The notes: generated by a model not told the origin, from the sequence alone. A DNA stretch of 64,000 bases from Rhodoblastus acidophilus (GCF_009720655.1 NZ_WNKS01000017.1:1-64000), one strand, 5' to 3'. Shown: positions 16,727 through 28,668, counted from the stretch's first letter. Program-made: numbers and translations.

Positions 16727-19273
16727 ATGAGCCCAAGTTCCATGCACATCGCCGCACAGCGGAGCGAACGCGCGGGCCAGCCGATGCTGGTCCTGGCGCT
16801 CGCGAGCGCCTGCATCGCGGTCATGGCGAGCTTTGCCTGGCTGCCCAACGAACAGACCCCGATGCTCCTGCTTGTCCTGTTGCTGAGCCTGGCCTCCGTC
16901 GGCGCGCTGGCTCTGATCGGCTTCGCCGCCGGCTTTCTCCGCACCAACGCCACGCGCGCCGGCGACGACATCGCGCGGCTGCTGGCGGACACCAGCCCCG
17001 ATGGCTTGCTGGTGACCGAGGGCGAATCCGCGATCCTCTACGCCAACGACGCCTATGTGGCGCTGGCCGGCGGGACGGCGCCGAGCGGCCGCGACGGCGG
17101 CCCGCGCACGGTCGACCGGCTGTTTTCCGGGGCGCCGGAGGTGGCGGAGCCGCTGTACCGGCTGGCGACGGCGGCGCGCGAGGGCAAGCGCTGCGCCGAG
17201 GAATTGCGCGTCACCCCCGCCCTGCTCGGCGACGCCGAGGTGGCCTGGTACCGGATCCGCGTGCGGCCGCTGGAGCGCCACGACGCCGGCCGGCTGATCG
17301 GCAAGGCCGGCAAGGGCGGACGCAAGCTCGCCCTGTGGACCATCGCGGATGTGACGCGCGAGCGCGAACGCCACGAGAACGTCTTTCAGGAACTCCAGCA
17401 CGCCATCGATTTCCTCGACCACGCGCCGGCCGGCTTCTTTTCGACCGACGGGCGCGGCAACATCTCCTACATGAACGCCACGCTGGCGGACTGGCTGGAT
17501 TTCGATCTCGCCCAGGTCGGCACCGGCGGGCTCGCGCTGCGCGACATCATCGCCGACGATTCCGCCTCGCTGCTGGTGTTCGGCTCCGGGACCCCCAACA
17601 CGGTGCGCACCGAGCAGATCGACCTCGACCTGCGCCGCCGCGACGGCTTGCGCCTGCCCTCGCGCCTGCTGCATCGCGTCGCCTTCGGCGCCGACGGCGC
17701 GCCGGGCGCCTCGCGCACCCTGGCGCTGAACCGTTCGCCCGGCGGCGAACCGGCGGAAGAGGCGCGCGCGGCGGAAGTGCGCTTCGCCCGCTTCTTCAAC
17801 TCGACCCCCATGGCCATCGCCACCGTGGACCGGTCGGGAAAAATCCAGCGCTCCAACGCGGCCTTCGCCAAATTGCTGCCGGGCGCGGCCAGCGCCGGCA
17901 TTGTTCTCGCCGGCGTCGCCGAAGCCCATCGCAACGGCCTTTTGCGCGCGATTCAAGACGCCTCCAGCGGCAGCGAGGACAACGCGCCCATCGACGCCGC
18001 CCTCAGCGAAACCGGAAAATCCGCGCGCCTGTTCGTCACCCCCAACGAGGACAGCGGCGAGCGCGGCGCCTCGGTGTTCGTGCTCGACACAACGGAGGAG
18101 CGCAACCGCGAGGAGCAGCTCCACCAGTCACAAAAAATGCAGGCGGTGGGCCAGCTCGCCGGCGGCGTCGCCCACGATTTCAACAACGTCCTGACGGCGA
18201 TCCTGGGCTATTCCGAGCTTTTGCTGGCCAATCACCGGCCGACCGACCCGTCCTTCCAGGACATCATGCAGATCAAGCAGAACGCCAACCGCGCCGCCGG
18301 CCTGGTGCGCCAGCTCCTGGCTTTTTCGAGACGCCAAACCCTTCGCCCGCAAGTCCTGCAACTCGGCGACGTTCTGTCCGACCTGCAAATGCTCACCCGC
18401 CGCCTGGTCGGCGAAAAGATCGAGGTCAGCTCCAAACAGGCCCGCGACCTCTGGCTGGTGAAGGCCGACCTCAACCAGTTCGAGCAGGTCATCATGAACC
18501 TGATCGTCAACGCCCGCGACGCCATGCCCGACGGCGGCAAGATTTCCTTGCGGGTGAAAAACGTCGCGGCGTCGGAATGCGCGGCCTACAGCTACAAGCA
18601 ATTGCCGGAAGCCGATTATGTCGTGGTCGAGGTCGAGGACACCGGCACCGGCATTCCCTTGGAAATCCGCGACAAGATTTTCGACCCGTTCTTCACCACC
18701 AAGGAGGTCGGAAAAGGCACCGGCCTCGGCCTGTCCATGGTCTATGGCATCGTCAAGCAGACCGGCGGCTTCATCTACTGCGATTCCACCATCGGGCGCG
18801 GCACGGCCTTTAGAATCTTCCTCACCCGCCACATCCCCGGCGTCGAAGCCCCCGCCGAGGAGGAAAAGCCGGCGACCCCGGAGAAAAAGCCCGCCGCCGA
18901 CCATACCGGCGCCGGCGTCGTCCTGCTGGTCGAGGACGAGGAGGCGGTGCGCTCGTTTGGCGCCCGCGCGCTCTCGTCACGTGGGTACACCGTGCTCGAG
19001 GCGGAAAGCGGCGTCGACGCCCTGCGCGTGGTCGACGAGAACCCCGGCCGGATCGACCTCGTCGTCTCCGACGTGGTCATGCCGGAAATGGACGGCCCCA
19101 CCATGTTCGGCGAATTGCGCAAGCGCGGGATCAAGGCGCGGGTGATTTTCGTCTCCGGCTACGCCGAGGACGCGTTCTCGAAAAACCTGCCGGAGGGCGA
19201 GGACTTTGGTTTTATGCCGAAGCCGTTTACCCTCAAGCAGCTGATCGAGACGGTGAAGGCCAATATGAGGTAA
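16727..19273 (+). CDS. cckA: Cell-cycle hybrid histidine kinase CckA
   Basis: CckA passes phosphate through ChpT to CtrA (and CpdR), controlling cell-cycle and motility genes. The 848-residue protein has two N-terminal transmembrane helices (about 20-38 and 46-70), then PAS domains (about 80-210, 220-330 and 365-455), HisKA with [20 protein letters not shown] (H483), an HATPase with [16 protein letters not shown] and [20 protein letters not shown], and a C-terminal receiver with D782 in [12 protein letters not shown]. Layout and the HDFNN histidine box are those of CckA. It is divergent from the fliO-like gene, with a CtrA-type box between them, which would close a feedback loop. The start has only a weak ribosome-binding site; M6 is an alternative. 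Confidence 0.92.
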   Translation: MSPSSMHIAAQRSERAGQPMLVLALASACIAVMASFAWLPNEQTPMLLLVLLLSLASVGALALIGFAAGFLRTNATRAGDDIARLLADTSPDGLLVTEGESAILYANDAYVALAGGTAPSGRDGGPRTVDRLFSGAPEVAEPLYRLATAAREGKRCAEELRVTPALLGDAEVAWYRIRVRPLERHDAGRLIGKAGKGGRKLALWTIADVTRERERHENVFQELQHAIDFLDHAPAGFFSTDGRGNISYMNATLADWLDFDLAQVGTGGLALRDIIADDSASLLVFGSGTPNTVRTEQIDLDLRRRDGLRLPSRLLHRVAFGADGAPGASRTLALNRSPGGEPAEEARAAEVRFARFFNSTPMAIATVDRSGKIQRSNAAFAKLLPGAASAGIVLAGVAEAHRNGLLRAIQDASSGSEDNAPIDAALSETGKSARLFVTPNEDSGERGASVFVLDTTEERNREEQLHQSQKMQAVGQLAGGVAHDFNNVLTAILGYSELLLANHRPTDPSFQDIMQIKQNANRAAGLVRQLLAFSRRQTLRPQVLQLGDVLSDLQMLTRRLVGEKIEVSSKQARDLWLVKADLNQFEQVIMNLIVNARDAMPDGGKISLRVKNVAASECAAYSYKQLPEADYVVVEVEDTGTGIPLEIRDKIFDPFFTTKEVGKGTGLGLSMVYGIVKQTGGFIYCDSTIGRGTAFRIFLTRHIPGVEAPAEEEKPATPEKKPAADHTGAGVVLLVEDEEAVRSFGARALSSRGYTVLEAESGVDALRVVDENPGRIDLVVSDVVMPEMDGPTMFGELRKRGIKARVIFVSGYAEDAFSKNLPEGEDFGFMPKPFTLKQLIETVKANMR

Positions 19274-19369
19274 GCATAGGCCATCATGGCGCAAGCTTGC
19301 GATGGCATCAAACTTTCGCCGGCTTCGCCGTCCACGCTGCAAGGCTCGAAAAGACTTGATCCGAATTTC

Positions 19370-20122
19370 ATGATTGTTCGCCTGCTTAGCCTGTCCTTCC
19401 TCCTGGCCGTCCTCGCCGTCGTCGGGCTCGGCGGGCTGGCCTTTTATCGCGTCACCCGCGCGGAGGACGCGCGCGCCAGCGACCGGGGCGATCTCTGGCT
19501 GGTCGCGCACAATCTCTGTTCCGCCATGGACCGGCTGACGGGCCTGCCCCTGCCCTGCCTCAAGGTCGATCGCGACGCCGGCTTCATCGTGCTGCGCGCC
19601 CCCATGGACCACGCCCGCGTGCTGGTGGTGCCGATCCGCAAAATCACCGGCATCGAGAGCCCGCTGCTGCTGAAGCCGGACGCGCCCAACCCCTGGGCCT
19701 ACGCCTGGAGCCAGCGCGCCTATGTCGCCGACGGCGCGGGCCGCACGCTCGGATGGGACGATTACGGGCTGGCGATCAATTCAAGCCGGGCGCGCACCCA
19801 GGACCAGTTGCACATCCACATTTCCTGCGTCGACCCCAGGCTGAAGCGCTATCTGGCCCGCCACGCCCCGCCGCTCGGCAAATGGACCACCATCGACCTC
19901 GCCCCCTGGGCCGACCGCTACCGGGTCAAGCGCCTGGACGAGACCGGGCTGAACCGCGATCCCTTCAAGATCGTCGCGGAGGAATCGCCGGGCGCCCGGG
20001 CCAATATGGGCGCGCATTCCCTCGCCCTGGTCGGCTATGGCGACGCCAGCGCGCGCCAATTCGTGCTGCTCGACGCCAGCGGCTACGGCCATGCCGAGGA
20101 ATTGCTCAACCACAGCTGCTGA
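19370..20122 (+). CDS. cdh: CDP-diacylglycerol diphosphatase
   Basis: Hydrolyses CDP-diacylglycerol to phosphatidic acid and CMP at the membrane. The 250-residue protein has an N-terminal membrane anchor or signal (about 5-24), then the HIT-like CDH domain: HNLCSAMDRLTGLPLPCLKV, WSQRAYVADGAGRTLGWDD, and the catalytic DQLHIHISC in which the HxH pair is expected to be nucleophilic. Later elements (TIDLAPWADRYRVKRLDETG, NPFKIV-like NRDPFKIV) match the family. The start at 19370 puts the hydrophobic segment at the N-terminus; a frame 28 codons longer is also open. It follows cckA by 96 bp on the same strand. Confidence 0.85.
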   Translation: MIVRLLSLSFLLAVLAVVGLGGLAFYRVTRAEDARASDRGDLWLVAHNLCSAMDRLTGLPLPCLKVDRDAGFIVLRAPMDHARVLVVPIRKITGIESPLLLKPDAPNPWAYAWSQRAYVADGAGRTLGWDDYGLAINSSRARTQDQLHIHISCVDPRLKRYLARHAPPLGKWTTIDLAPWADRYRVKRLDETGLNRDPFKIVAEESPGARANMGAHSLALVGYGDASARQFVLLDASGYGHAEELLNHSC

Positions 20123-20142
20123 GCGGCGCCCGCGCGCCCAGT

Positions 20143-20163
20143 ATACTGACGTTGCGTCAGTAT
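20143..20163. promoter_or_regulatory. Perfect 9-bp inverted repeat upstream of chemoreceptor gene
   Basis: atactgacg-ttg-cgtcagtat. It lies 112 bp before the start of the chemoreceptor at 20275 and 20 bp after cdh. There is no U tract, so it looks more like an operator for a dimeric regulator than a terminator. The binding protein is unknown. Confidence 0.4.
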
Positions 20164-20274
20164 AGCGTGAATTTCGACTGCGCAAAACAGCGATATATTT
20201 CACCGTCTTATTTGTAATTTAACGATGTTCGACAATCATGCCCCCGTTCATTCCGGATTTGCTGGAGCAATTTC

Positions 20275-22509
20275 ATGCTCGGTCGTTTCAAGATTGGCCA
20301 CCTTTTGCTCGCCATGGCGCTGGTCTCCGCGCTCGGCTTCGGCGCCGTCCTCGTCAATGTCGTCTGGACTCTCAAGGCCCAGGGCGACTTCCAGGCGCGG
20401 GCGCGCGTCGCCGCGCAGACCGCGCTCGACGCCTCGCAATTCGGCGCGATCCTGCTGCAAATGCGCCGCAGCGAGAAAAATTTCATTCTGCGTCACGACG
20501 ACTCCTATATCGCCGAATTCGACACGCGAGCGCAGGCCGCGCGCGACCAGTTGCGCGCCCTGACGGAGAAAGCCGCGCAACTCGATGACCCCGAGTTGAA
20601 ACGCGATCTCGGCGCCATCGAACAGCCGCTCAACGCTTACGCCGTTTCATTCGCGGAATTCGCCGCGACCTTGCGGACCATGGGCGTCACGCCGGAAAAT
20701 GGCCTCGAAGGCGAGGTGCGCGCCGCCGCGCACGAGCTTGAAAAAGCCTTCACCGCCCTGGAGCGCCCCGCCCTGAACGTGAAGGTGTTGACGCTGCGCC
20801 GCCACGAGAAGGATTTCATGCTGAGGCGCCTGGACAAATATGTCGCCGCCAACGCGACGGTCGCCGACGAGTTGAAGCGCGCCATCGCCGCCGACCCGGG
20901 CCTGGAGTCGCAGCGCAAGAAACTCGACGATCTCGTCGACCTCTATTCGGCGCGCTTTTCCGCCTGGGCGCGCGCGGCGCAGTCGCTCGGCGACATCGAG
21001 AAGAAGATCATCGAAAGCTACAAGAGCGCCGACAAGGCCGCCAACGCCATCGTCGCCCGCGCCACCGCGCTCAGCGCGGAAAAATTCGCCGAGAACGAAG
21101 CCGAGGCCGGCCATGCCCTGAATGTCCTGATCGCCAGCATCGCGGTCGCGCTCATCGCCGCCTTCGCCCTGGCCATCGCGGTCTGGCGCTATCTGGCGGG
21201 TTCGCTTGGGCAATTGCACGACGCGATGCGCGCGATCACCCGGGGCGAAACCGCGCTCGACCTCAAGCGCCTCGACTCCGCCAATGAAATCGGCGCCATG
21301 GCCCGCGCCGTGGAGGTGTTTCGCGAGAACGCCGAGGCGCGCGCCCGTCTGGAGGGCGAGGCCAGGACGGAGCGGGCGCGGGAGTCCGACCGCCAGCGCG
21401 GGCTCGAACAGATGATCGCCGGTTTCCGCTCCAGCGTGAACGACATTGTCGCTGCGCTCGGCGCGCGCACCGGCGATATGGACGACACGGCGAAAAAACT
21501 CGGCGCGGTCGCCTCCCGCGCCAGCGGCGCCGCCGGCGAAGCCCTCGGCGCGGCCAGCCAGTCCTCGGAAAACATGCAGACAGTGTCCTCCGCGGCGGAG
21601 GAGCTGACCTCGTCGATCCTGGAAATCCTCCGGCAGATCGAAGGCATGCGCCATCGCGTCGACCAGACCAGCGCCTCGGCGCGGGAGACGGACCGCCATG
21701 TCGGCGCCCTGGTCGCCCTGGCGGAAAAGATCGGCGCCATTGTCGAGATCATCCGCAACATCGCCCAGCAGACCAACATGCTGGCGCTCAACGCCACCAT
21801 CGAGGCGGCGCGCGCCGGCGAGGCCGGTCGCGGTTTTGCGGTGGTCGCCTCGGAGGTCAAGACGCTGGCCGAACATACGGCGCGCGCCACCGACGAGATC
21901 GGCGCCCAGATCGGCGACATCCAGGCCGCCACCAGGGAGGCGGAAAGCGCCATCCAGGCGATCGCCCAGGCCGCCGAGGACATTGACGGTCTGACCGCCA
22001 CCATCGCCGCGTCGGTCAGCCAGCAGAGCGAAGCCACGGAGGAAATCGCCCGCGCCGTCTCCCGCGCCGCGCAAAGCTCGACGGTCACCAGCGACAGCGT
22101 CACCCATGCGGCGAGCGTGATCGGCGAAACCAATGTCGAGGCCGGGCGCGTCGCCTCCGTCACCGAGGCTCTGGCGCAGGCCGGGACAACGCTGACGCAG
22201 ACGGTCGAAACGTTTTTGGTCGATCTGACGCGCGACATCGGGGAGCGGCGAAACGCCCTGCGCCGCCGCTCCACCCAGGCGCTGGTGATTTTTTCAAACG
22301 GCGAGAACGAGCCGGCGCAATTGGTCGACATCTCCGACAATGGCGCGAAATTCACCTCGTCGGGACGGCTCAAGACCGGCGACGCCATTACGCTGCAATT
22401 CGAGGACGGCTCAAAAATCCGCGCCAAAGTGGCCCGCACGGAACCGGGTTTCGCCGCGGCGCAATTTGCGGAAGCCCAAAGCGGCTCGCTCGACCGCACC
22501 GCGGCCTGA
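20275..22509 (+). CDS. Methyl-accepting chemotaxis protein with HBM-like sensor and PilZ-like tail
   Basis: A 744-residue membrane chemoreceptor. TM1 spans about 8-30 and TM2 about 282-303. The periplasmic part between them (about 250 residues, all helical) has two copies of the R-x-x-EK-x-F-x-LR motif ([10 protein letters not shown] at 64-73 and [10 protein letters not shown] about 110 residues later), characteristic of the helical bimodular (HBM) sensor. HAMP follows (about 305-355), then a long signalling hairpin with the tip [20 protein letters not shown]. The C-terminal 100 residues carry RRNALRRRS and [10 protein letters not shown], the RxxxR and DxSxxG elements of PilZ domains, suggesting c-di-GMP binding. 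The stop codon TGA is also the first triplet of a dispersed repeat. Ligand unknown. Confidence 0.88.
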   Translation: MLGRFKIGHLLLAMALVSALGFGAVLVNVVWTLKAQGDFQARARVAAQTALDASQFGAILLQMRRSEKNFILRHDDSYIAEFDTRAQAARDQLRALTEKAAQLDDPELKRDLGAIEQPLNAYAVSFAEFAATLRTMGVTPENGLEGEVRAAAHELEKAFTALERPALNVKVLTLRRHEKDFMLRRLDKYVAANATVADELKRAIAADPGLESQRKKLDDLVDLYSARFSAWARAAQSLGDIEKKIIESYKSADKAANAIVARATALSAEKFAENEAEAGHALNVLIASIAVALIAAFALAIAVWRYLAGSLGQLHDAMRAITRGETALDLKRLDSANEIGAMARAVEVFRENAEARARLEGEARTERARESDRQRGLEQMIAGFRSSVNDIVAALGARTGDMDDTAKKLGAVASRASGAAGEALGAASQSSENMQTVSSAAEELTSSILEILRQIEGMRHRVDQTSASARETDRHVGALVALAEKIGAIVEIIRNIAQQTNMLALNATIEAARAGEAGRGFAVVASEVKTLAEHTARATDEIGAQIGDIQAATREAESAIQAIAQAAEDIDGLTATIAASVSQQSEATEEIARAVSRAAQSSTVTSDSVTHAASVIGETNVEAGRVASVTEALAQAGTTLTQTVETFLVDLTRDIGERRNALRRRSTQALVIFSNGENEPAQLVDISDNGAKFTSSGRLKTGDAITLQFEDGSKIRAKVARTEPGFAAAQFAEAQSGSLDRTAA

Positions 22510-22634
22510 TACGATTTCCGAAGGATCAGTTCGGAAATCGTATTCCGCTCGCGCGGAAATCCGCCCTTCGCCTGAAGGATTTCCGCGCGATTTCGTTTTC
22601 GCGGATCGCGAAGCGATCTTGCGGAAACCGTATG
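22507..22634 (+). repeat. Dispersed repeat, family A, copy 1
   Basis: It begins at the TGA stop of the upstream gene. It contains two nested hairpins: tacgatttccgaa...ttcggaaatcgta (22510-22542) and gcgcggaaatcc...ggatttccgcgc (about 22551-22590), then ttcgttttcgcggatcgcga. The copy at 31687-31816 differs at only a few positions; 35366-35460 and 50106-50190 are shorter copies in the opposite orientation. Confidence 0.8.
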
Positions 22635-22788
22635 ACGCATTTTCTTCACGCGAACCGGCATCCACTTCGCTCGAAAATGCTCCAAGCAGGATTTCCGAAA
22701 AGTGGCCCCCGGTTTTCGGATAAAAATCCTGCAAAAACGAAGGAACCTAAGCAAGCATTCGTTGGGCGACCAACGAATGCTTGCTTAA
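22628..22788 (+). repeat. Composite dispersed repeat, family B, copy 1
   Basis: The left block (tgacgcattttcttcacgcg, aaccggcatccacttcgctc) also occurs at 44273-44330 and 54324-54380. The right block (a gatttccgaaaagtgg stretch, then gcaagcattcgttgggcgac and its inverted partner) is the reverse complement of the block at 44153-44250. It ends at the 3' end of oxyR. Confidence 0.7.
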
Positions 22789-23753
22789 TGGGGAGCGGGC
22801 GGGGGGTGAGGGGCTGGAGCATTGGCTTCAGCGGCGTCGCGTTTCTCAAGACCCGCCCCCAAATCCTGCCTGAGCACGGCGGCAAGACTGCGAAACAGCA
22901 CCTTTCGGTTCGAGGAGGGCCGCCAGATCAGCGCGATTTTTCGCGCCGCGCCCTCTTCCGCCAGCGGAACCGACGAAAGATCCAAGCCGCGCAAAATGCC
23001 CGAAACCACCGCCATTTCCGGAACCAGCGTCACGCCGAGCCCATTGGCCGCCATCTGCACCAAAGTGTGCAGGCTGGTCCCCTGAAATCCGGCGTTGCGC
23101 CGCGCCCCTTCCAGCGCACAGGCGGCGAGCGCGTGGTCGCGCAGGCAATGGCCCTCCTCGAGCAACAACAAATCCTCCCCCGCCAACTCCTGCGGCGGGA
23201 CGTTTTTGCGGGCGGCGAGCCGGTGGCGCGGCGGACAGACCACATAAAAACGGTCGCTGGCGAATTCCGCGGTCTCCATGTCGTCGCACGGATAGGGCAA
23301 GGCGAAAATCGCCGCGTCGATCTGGCCGCTCTTCAGCCGCGCCAGCAGTTGCGCGCTCTGCTCCTCGCGCAAAAACACTTTCAGGTCCGAAAATTTCTCG
23401 CGAAAAATCGGCATGATGCGCGGCGCGAGAAACGGCCCGATGGTGGGGATCACCCCCAGATGTAGCGCGCCCGACAACGGATCGCGCGCGGAATCGGCGG
23501 CCTCCACCAGTTCCTCGGCGTCGCGCAGCAATGTTTCCGCGCGCGCCGCGAGTTCGAGGCCGATGGCGGTCGGAATCACTTTTCGTTTGCTGCGCTCCAG
23601 CAAACGCACGCCCAAAAGCTCTTCCAACTCCTGAATGGCGGCGCTCAGCGTGGACTGGCTGACCAGACAGTCTTCCGCGGCGGCGGAAAAATGCCGCCGC
23701 TCGACGACGGCGACAAGGAAGCGAAGCTGGCGCAGCGTGGGAAGATTCCGCAT
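22785..23753 (-). CDS. oxyR: Hydrogen peroxide-sensing LysR-family regulator OxyR
   Basis: OxyR activates peroxide-defence genes after a disulfide forms between two cysteines. The 322-residue protein has the N-terminal LysR winged helix ([40 protein letters not shown]) and the regulatory domain with [16 protein letters not shown]203 and C212 are spaced exactly as the peroxidatic and resolving cysteines Cys199 and Cys208 of E. coli OxyR. It is divergent from ahpC-ahpF, its expected target. The start at 23753 is the family-like [10 protein letters not shown]; the frame is open 10 codons further up. The C-terminal [15 protein letters not shown] tail is encoded by the edge of a dispersed repeat and may be an acquired extension. 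Confidence 0.93.
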   Translation of the reverse strand: MRNLPTLRQLRFLVAVVERRHFSAAAEDCLVSQSTLSAAIQELEELLGVRLLERSKRKVIPTAIGLELAARAETLLRDAEELVEAADSARDPLSGALHLGVIPTIGPFLAPRIMPIFREKFSDLKVFLREEQSAQLLARLKSGQIDAAIFALPYPCDDMETAEFASDRFYVVCPPRHRLAARKNVPPQELAGEDLLLLEEGHCLRDHALAACALEGARRNAGFQGTSLHTLVQMAANGLGVTLVPEMAVVSGILRGLDLSSVPLAEEGAARKIALIWRPSSNRKVLFRSLAAVLRQDLGAGLEKRDAAEANAPAPHPPPAPH

Positions 23754-23792
23754 GTGTGACCTCTTGCTTCGCCCCCCGCGCAAGAGACCACC

Positions 23793-23860
23793 CCGTAGCC
23801 CTCACCCTGAGGAGCTTGCGCAGCAAGCGTCTCGAAGGGCGGGGGCGGTCCACGGGTCAG
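23793..23860 (+). repeat. Dispersed palindromic repeat, family C, copy 2
   Basis: gtagccctcaccctgaggag, a small palindrome (cttgcgcagcaag), gtctcgaagggcgggggcgg and tccacggg. It lies in the oxyR-ahpC divergent region, 170 bp before ahpC, so it could sit inside or upstream of the shared regulatory DNA. The remaining AT-rich stretch at 23895-23960 is the probable ahpC promoter area. Confidence 0.75.
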
Positions 23861-24030
23861 CCATCGAAAGGCAAGCCGATGAGCGAACGCGCCCTTATAA
23901 TCGTTTTTTCCGATCAACAAAAATCATTTTTTGCGTTTTACCCGATCACGGCTTCCGTCTAGGTTGCGTTTGCCGGCGACAAAGCCGAGCCCCAGCCGAA
24001 CGGCGGGATAAAACGTTTTCGAGGTCGCAA

Positions 24031-24594
24031 ATGTCGCTCATCAACACTCAAGTGAAACCCTTCAAGGCCACTGCGTTCAAGCAGGGCAAATTCGTTGACG
24101 TCTCCGAGGCCGATCTCAAGGGCAAGTGGTCGGTGTTCTTCTTCTACCCGGCCGATTTCACCTTCGTCTGCCCGACCGAGCTCGAGGATCTCGCCGACAG
24201 CTACGCCGAATTCCAGAAGCTGGGCGTGGAAATCTACGGCGTCTCCACCGACACCCATTTCTGCCACAAGGCCTGGCACGACACCTCCGCCGCGATCAAG
24301 AAGATCAACTACTTCCTGGTCGGCGACCCCACCCACGCGATTTCCCGCAACTTTGACGTGCTGATCGAGGAAGCCGGCCTCGCCGACCGCGGCACCTTCG
24401 TGGTCGACCCCGACGGCAAGATCGCCATTCTCGAAATCAGCGCCGGCGGCGTCGGCCGCGACGCCAAGGAGCTGCTGCGCAAGATCAAGGCCGTTCAGTA
24501 TGTCGCCAGCCACCCCGGCGAAGTCTGCCCGGCCAAGTGGAAGGAAGGCGAAAAGACCCTCGCCCCCTCGCTCGACCTGGTCGGCAAGATCTGA
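24031..24594 (+). CDS. ahpC: Alkyl hydroperoxide reductase subunit C (2-Cys peroxiredoxin)
   Basis: AhpC reduces hydrogen peroxide and organic hydroperoxides in the cytoplasm. The 187-residue protein has the peroxidatic C47 in FTFVCPTE, the resolving C166 in [10 protein letters not shown], and the [20 protein letters not shown] stretch of AhpC/Prx1-type enzymes. [16 protein letters not shown] is the normal family start, preceded by GAGG. It is divergent from oxyR and followed by ahpF after a strong terminator. Confidence 0.97.
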   Translation: MSLINTQVKPFKATAFKQGKFVDVSEADLKGKWSVFFFYPADFTFVCPTELEDLADSYAEFQKLGVEIYGVSTDTHFCHKAWHDTSAAIKKINYFLVGDPTHAISRNFDVLIEEAGLADRGTFVVDPDGKIAILEISAGGVGRDAKELLRKIKAVQYVASHPGEVCPAKWKEGEKTLAPSLDLVGKI

Positions 24595-24644
24595 TCCAAC
24601 ACAATTCCAGAGCCGCGGTCTCCCCTCTCCTGCGGCGCTGAGAA

Positions 24645-24674
24645 CCCCCGGGCCACGGCCCGGGGGCCTTTTTT
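24645..24674 (+). terminator. Terminator/attenuator between ahpC and ahpF
   Basis: A 10-bp perfect stem (cccccgggcc / ggcccggggg) with a 2-base loop followed by ccttttttaa. It sits inside the ahpCF unit, 50 bp after ahpC and 37 bp before ahpF, and would lower ahpF relative to ahpC if read-through is partial. Confidence 0.9.
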
Positions 24675-24710
24675 AAGAAGAAAACGCGAATAACTTTTGG
24701 AGACTGGACC

Positions 24711-26282
24711 ATGCTGGACGACGCCATCAAGAGCCAATTGCGCGCCTATTTCGAGCGGATCGTCTCCCCGATCACCCTGACCGCCACGCTCGGCGCCGAC
24801 GAAAAGTCCCAGGAGATGAAAGCGCTGCTCGAAGACGTGGCGGCGCAATCGGACAAGATTTCGCTCAAGCTCGACGGCGGGGACCCCCGCGTCCCGAGCT
24901 TTGGCATCGCCCGCGACGGCGAGGCGCCGCGCGCCAGTTTCGCCGGCCTGCCGATGGGCCATGAATTCAACTCGCTGATCCTCGCCCTGCTGCATGTCGG
25001 CGGCTACGCGGCCAAGGAATCGCCCGAAGCCATCGAACAGGCCAAGGGTTTGAGCGGCGATTTCGTCTTCGAAACCTTCTTCTCGCTGTCCTGCCAGAAC
25101 TGCCCCGACGTGGTGCAGGCGCTGAATCTGTTGGCGGCGCTGAATCCGCGCGTAAAACACGTGGCCATCGACGGCGCGCTGTTCCCGGCGGAGGTCGAGT
25201 CCCGCAAGGTCATGGCGGTCCCGGCCATTTTCCTCAATGGCGAACCGTTCGGCCAGGGCCGCATGGGCTTTGAGGAAATCCTGGCGAAACTCGACGTCAA
25301 CGCCGGCGCCAAAGCCGCTGAAAAACTCGCCGACAAAAAGCCGTTCGACGTGCTGGTGGTCGGCGGCGGCCCGGCCGGCGCGGCGGCGGCGATCTATGCG
25401 GCGCGAAAAGGCATCGCCACCGGCGTGATCGCGGAACGGTTCGGCGGGCAGGTGCTCGACACCATGTCCATCGAAAATTTCATTTCCGTCCCGCACACCG
25501 AAGGACCAAAACTGGCGGCAGCGCTGGAGCAGCACGTCAAAGCTTACGAAGTTGACGTGATGAACCTGCAAAAGGCGTCAAAACTGATCCCCGCCGGCGC
25601 CGATGGTTTTGTCGGCGTGCAACTGGAGAACGGCGCGACGCTGACGGCGAAAACCGTGATCCTCTCGACCGGCGCGCGCTGGCGCTCGATGAACGTGCCC
25701 GGCGAGCAAGACTACCGCAACAAGGGGGTGGCCTATTGCCCGCATTGCGACGGTCCGCTGTTCAAGGGCAAGCGCGTGGCGGTGATCGGCGGCGGCAATT
25801 CCGGCGTCGAGGCGGCCATCGACCTCGCCGGCATTGTCTCGCATGTCACCCTGATCGAGTTCGACGCGCAATTGCGCGCCGACGCGGTGCTGCAAGCCAA
25901 ACTGCGCTCGCTGAAAAACGTCGATGTCCTCGTCTCCGCCCAAACCACGGAAGTCCACGGCGACGGCGAAAAGGTCGTGGGTCTCTCCTACAAGGACCGC
26001 AAGACGGGCGCCGCGCACACACTCGACCTGGAAGGCATTTTCGTGCAGATCGGCCTGGTCCCCAACACCGAATGGCTGAAGGGAACCCTCGCGCTGTCGC
26101 CGCGCGGCGAAGTCGAAGTGGACGCGCGCGGCGCGACATCGCTCCCCGGCGTGTTCGCGGCCGGCGACTGCACGACCACGCCGTACAAGCAAATCATCAT
26201 CGCCATGGGCGACGGGGCGAAATCAGCGTTGTCCGCCTTCGACCACCTGATCCGCATGGCGCCGGAAGCGGTGGCGGCCTAG
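24711..26282 (+). CDS. ahpF: Alkyl hydroperoxide reductase subunit F
   Basis: NADH-dependent flavoprotein disulfide reductase that regenerates AhpC. The 523-residue protein has the expected order: an N-terminal double thioredoxin-like domain with the redox CQNC (128-131), an FAD-binding [19 protein letters not shown] (about 214-232), the thioredoxin-reductase-like redox pair [11 protein letters not shown], an NAD(P)H-binding [19 protein letters not shown], and a final [20 protein letters not shown]. Length is as usual for AhpF. GGAG lies 7 bases before the ATG. Confidence 0.97.
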   Translation: MLDDAIKSQLRAYFERIVSPITLTATLGADEKSQEMKALLEDVAAQSDKISLKLDGGDPRVPSFGIARDGEAPRASFAGLPMGHEFNSLILALLHVGGYAAKESPEAIEQAKGLSGDFVFETFFSLSCQNCPDVVQALNLLAALNPRVKHVAIDGALFPAEVESRKVMAVPAIFLNGEPFGQGRMGFEEILAKLDVNAGAKAAEKLADKKPFDVLVVGGGPAGAAAAIYAARKGIATGVIAERFGGQVLDTMSIENFISVPHTEGPKLAAALEQHVKAYEVDVMNLQKASKLIPAGADGFVGVQLENGATLTAKTVILSTGARWRSMNVPGEQDYRNKGVAYCPHCDGPLFKGKRVAVIGGGNSGVEAAIDLAGIVSHVTLIEFDAQLRADAVLQAKLRSLKNVDVLVSAQTTEVHGDGEKVVGLSYKDRKTGAAHTLDLEGIFVQIGLVPNTEWLKGTLALSPRGEVEVDARGATSLPGVFAAGDCTTTPYKQIIIAMGDGAKSALSAFDHLIRMAPEAVAA

Positions 26283-26295
26283 CCACGACTGGTCG

Positions 26296-26402
26296 GGACG
26301 ATCCCTTCTCCCCATCGCCCGTCTTTAGACGGGCGTTCTGACGAACGCCCTGCGGCGGGAGAAGGTGGCTCGCGGCGACAGCCGCGAGACGGATGAGGGG
26401 TT
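26296..26402 (+). repeat. Dispersed repeat, family D, copy 1
   Basis: A cttctccccatcgcccgtct start, an inner palindrome made of tctttagacgggcgttctga-type arms, then gcgggagaaggtggctcgcg, gcgacagccgcgagacggat and gagggg. Copy 2 is at 31824-31884. The rest of 26283-26566 (to the next gene) shows a palindrome around ggcctgcaaaccaagcgttt but nothing coding. Confidence 0.65.
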
Positions 26403-26566
26403 CGGAGCCTGCCTCCCCTGCGCCAAGGGCCTGCAAACCAAGCGTTTGCGGGCCCTTGATGCTTTGGCGCGCCTCCCCATCTAAAGTGCGGCGCTGATCG
26501 ATGCGCGCCCAACGCGCAAGAGCGCGCTCCTCCCGACATTCGAACGCTTCAGCCACGGGGTCGCCT

Positions 26567-27382
26567 GTGAACGCTTCCGCTCGCCCGCAAGTCCTGATGT
26601 GCCCGCCCGATTTTTTCGGCGTGTCCTATGTCATCAATCCCTGGATGGAGGGCCAGCAGGGCCACACCGACGCCGCCGAGGCCCAGGCGCAATGGACAGG
26701 CTTGAAAGATCTGATCGCGCGCCACGCCGACGTGAGCCTGATCATGCCGCACGCCGGCCTTCCCGATCTCGTCTTCACCGCCAACGCCGGCCTCGCGCTC
26801 GAAGGCAAGGTTCTGCTCAGCCGCTTCCGCCGCCCGCAGCGCCGGGGCGAGGAACATTGGTGGCGCGCCTGGTTTGAAAAAGCGGGCTACGAGATCATCA
26901 CGCCGCCGGAAGAGCTGTGCTTCGAGGGCGCCGGCGACGCGCTCTTCGACGAGGCCCGGCAAACAATCTGGCTCGGCCACGGTTTTCGCTCGGACCAAGA
27001 GATGGCGCCGCTGGCGGCAAAGATTTTCGGTCGCGAAACCGTGCCGCTACGGCTGATCGACCCGCGCTTCTACCACCTCGACACCTGCTTCTGCCCGCTG
27101 CCCGACGGCGCCCTGCTCTACTATCCTGCCGCCTTCGACGCGCCATCGCGGGCGGAAATCGAGCGCCGCGTCGCCCCGGACCAGCGCATCGCCGTGGACG
27201 AGTCCGACGCGATAAAATTCTGCTGCAATGCCGTGGCGCTCGACGCCATGCTGGTGCTCAACGACGCCAGCCCCGCGCTGGAGGCGCAGGCGCGGGCGCA
27301 CGGACTGGCGCCCACGCGCGCGCCGCTCACCCAGTTCATGAAGGCGGGCGGCGCCGCCAAGTGTCTGACCTTGCGGATTTAA
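26567..27382 (+). CDS. Amidinotransferase / dimethylarginine dimethylaminohydrolase-family protein
   Basis: A 271-residue guanidino-group-modifying enzyme fold. Visible active-site elements are MCPPDFF at the start, the acidic E-G-A-G-D (EGAGDALF), [12 protein letters not shown] carrying the catalytic His, and the C-terminal [11 protein letters not shown] with the nucleophilic Cys. Relatives hydrolyse dimethylarginine or arginine to citrulline or transfer amidino groups; the substrate cannot be told from sequence. No polyamine or arginine gene is adjacent. GTG 26567 is a likely start; ATG 26597 (MCPPDFF) is also possible. Confidence 0.8.
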   Translation: MNASARPQVLMCPPDFFGVSYVINPWMEGQQGHTDAAEAQAQWTGLKDLIARHADVSLIMPHAGLPDLVFTANAGLALEGKVLLSRFRRPQRRGEEHWWRAWFEKAGYEIITPPEELCFEGAGDALFDEARQTIWLGHGFRSDQEMAPLAAKIFGRETVPLRLIDPRFYHLDTCFCPLPDGALLYYPAAFDAPSRAEIERRVAPDQRIAVDESDAIKFCCNAVALDAMLVLNDASPALEAQARAHGLAPTRAPLTQFMKAGGAAKCLTLRI

Positions 27383-27466
27383 GTTCGTCCGCACGACGCA
27401 GGGGATTCGACCAAGGCGAAAGCCGGCCGCAACCGCCCGGTCGCCAACACCCACAACCTTGAACGC

Positions 27467-27481
27467 GAACAAAAAAAGAAC
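27467..27481 (+). promoter_or_regulatory. LexA SOS box upstream of recA
   Basis: GAACAAAAAAAGAAC is a perfect GAAC-N7-GAAC direct repeat, the known alphaproteobacterial LexA operator. It is 83 bp before the recA start. Two further GAAC copies follow at 27486 and 27492. Confidence 0.85.
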
Positions 27482-27563
27482 TTGTGAACAAGAACAAACG
27501 CTGTACATTGGGGTTCAGAGCGGTTGCGTCAGCCGCGTCAAACATGCCAGAAGGGTCAGTCCG

Positions 27564-28637
<1,074 letters not shown>

Positions 28638-28668
28638 CGAGCCGTCCATCGCTCGACCGCCCAAAGAG

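Noticed and set aside
20647-22107. Long antisense frames over chemoreceptor genes (also 41606-43651 and 50282-51577)
   Set aside because: These follow GC-codon bias and contain no conserved segments; the sense frames hold canonical receptor tips.
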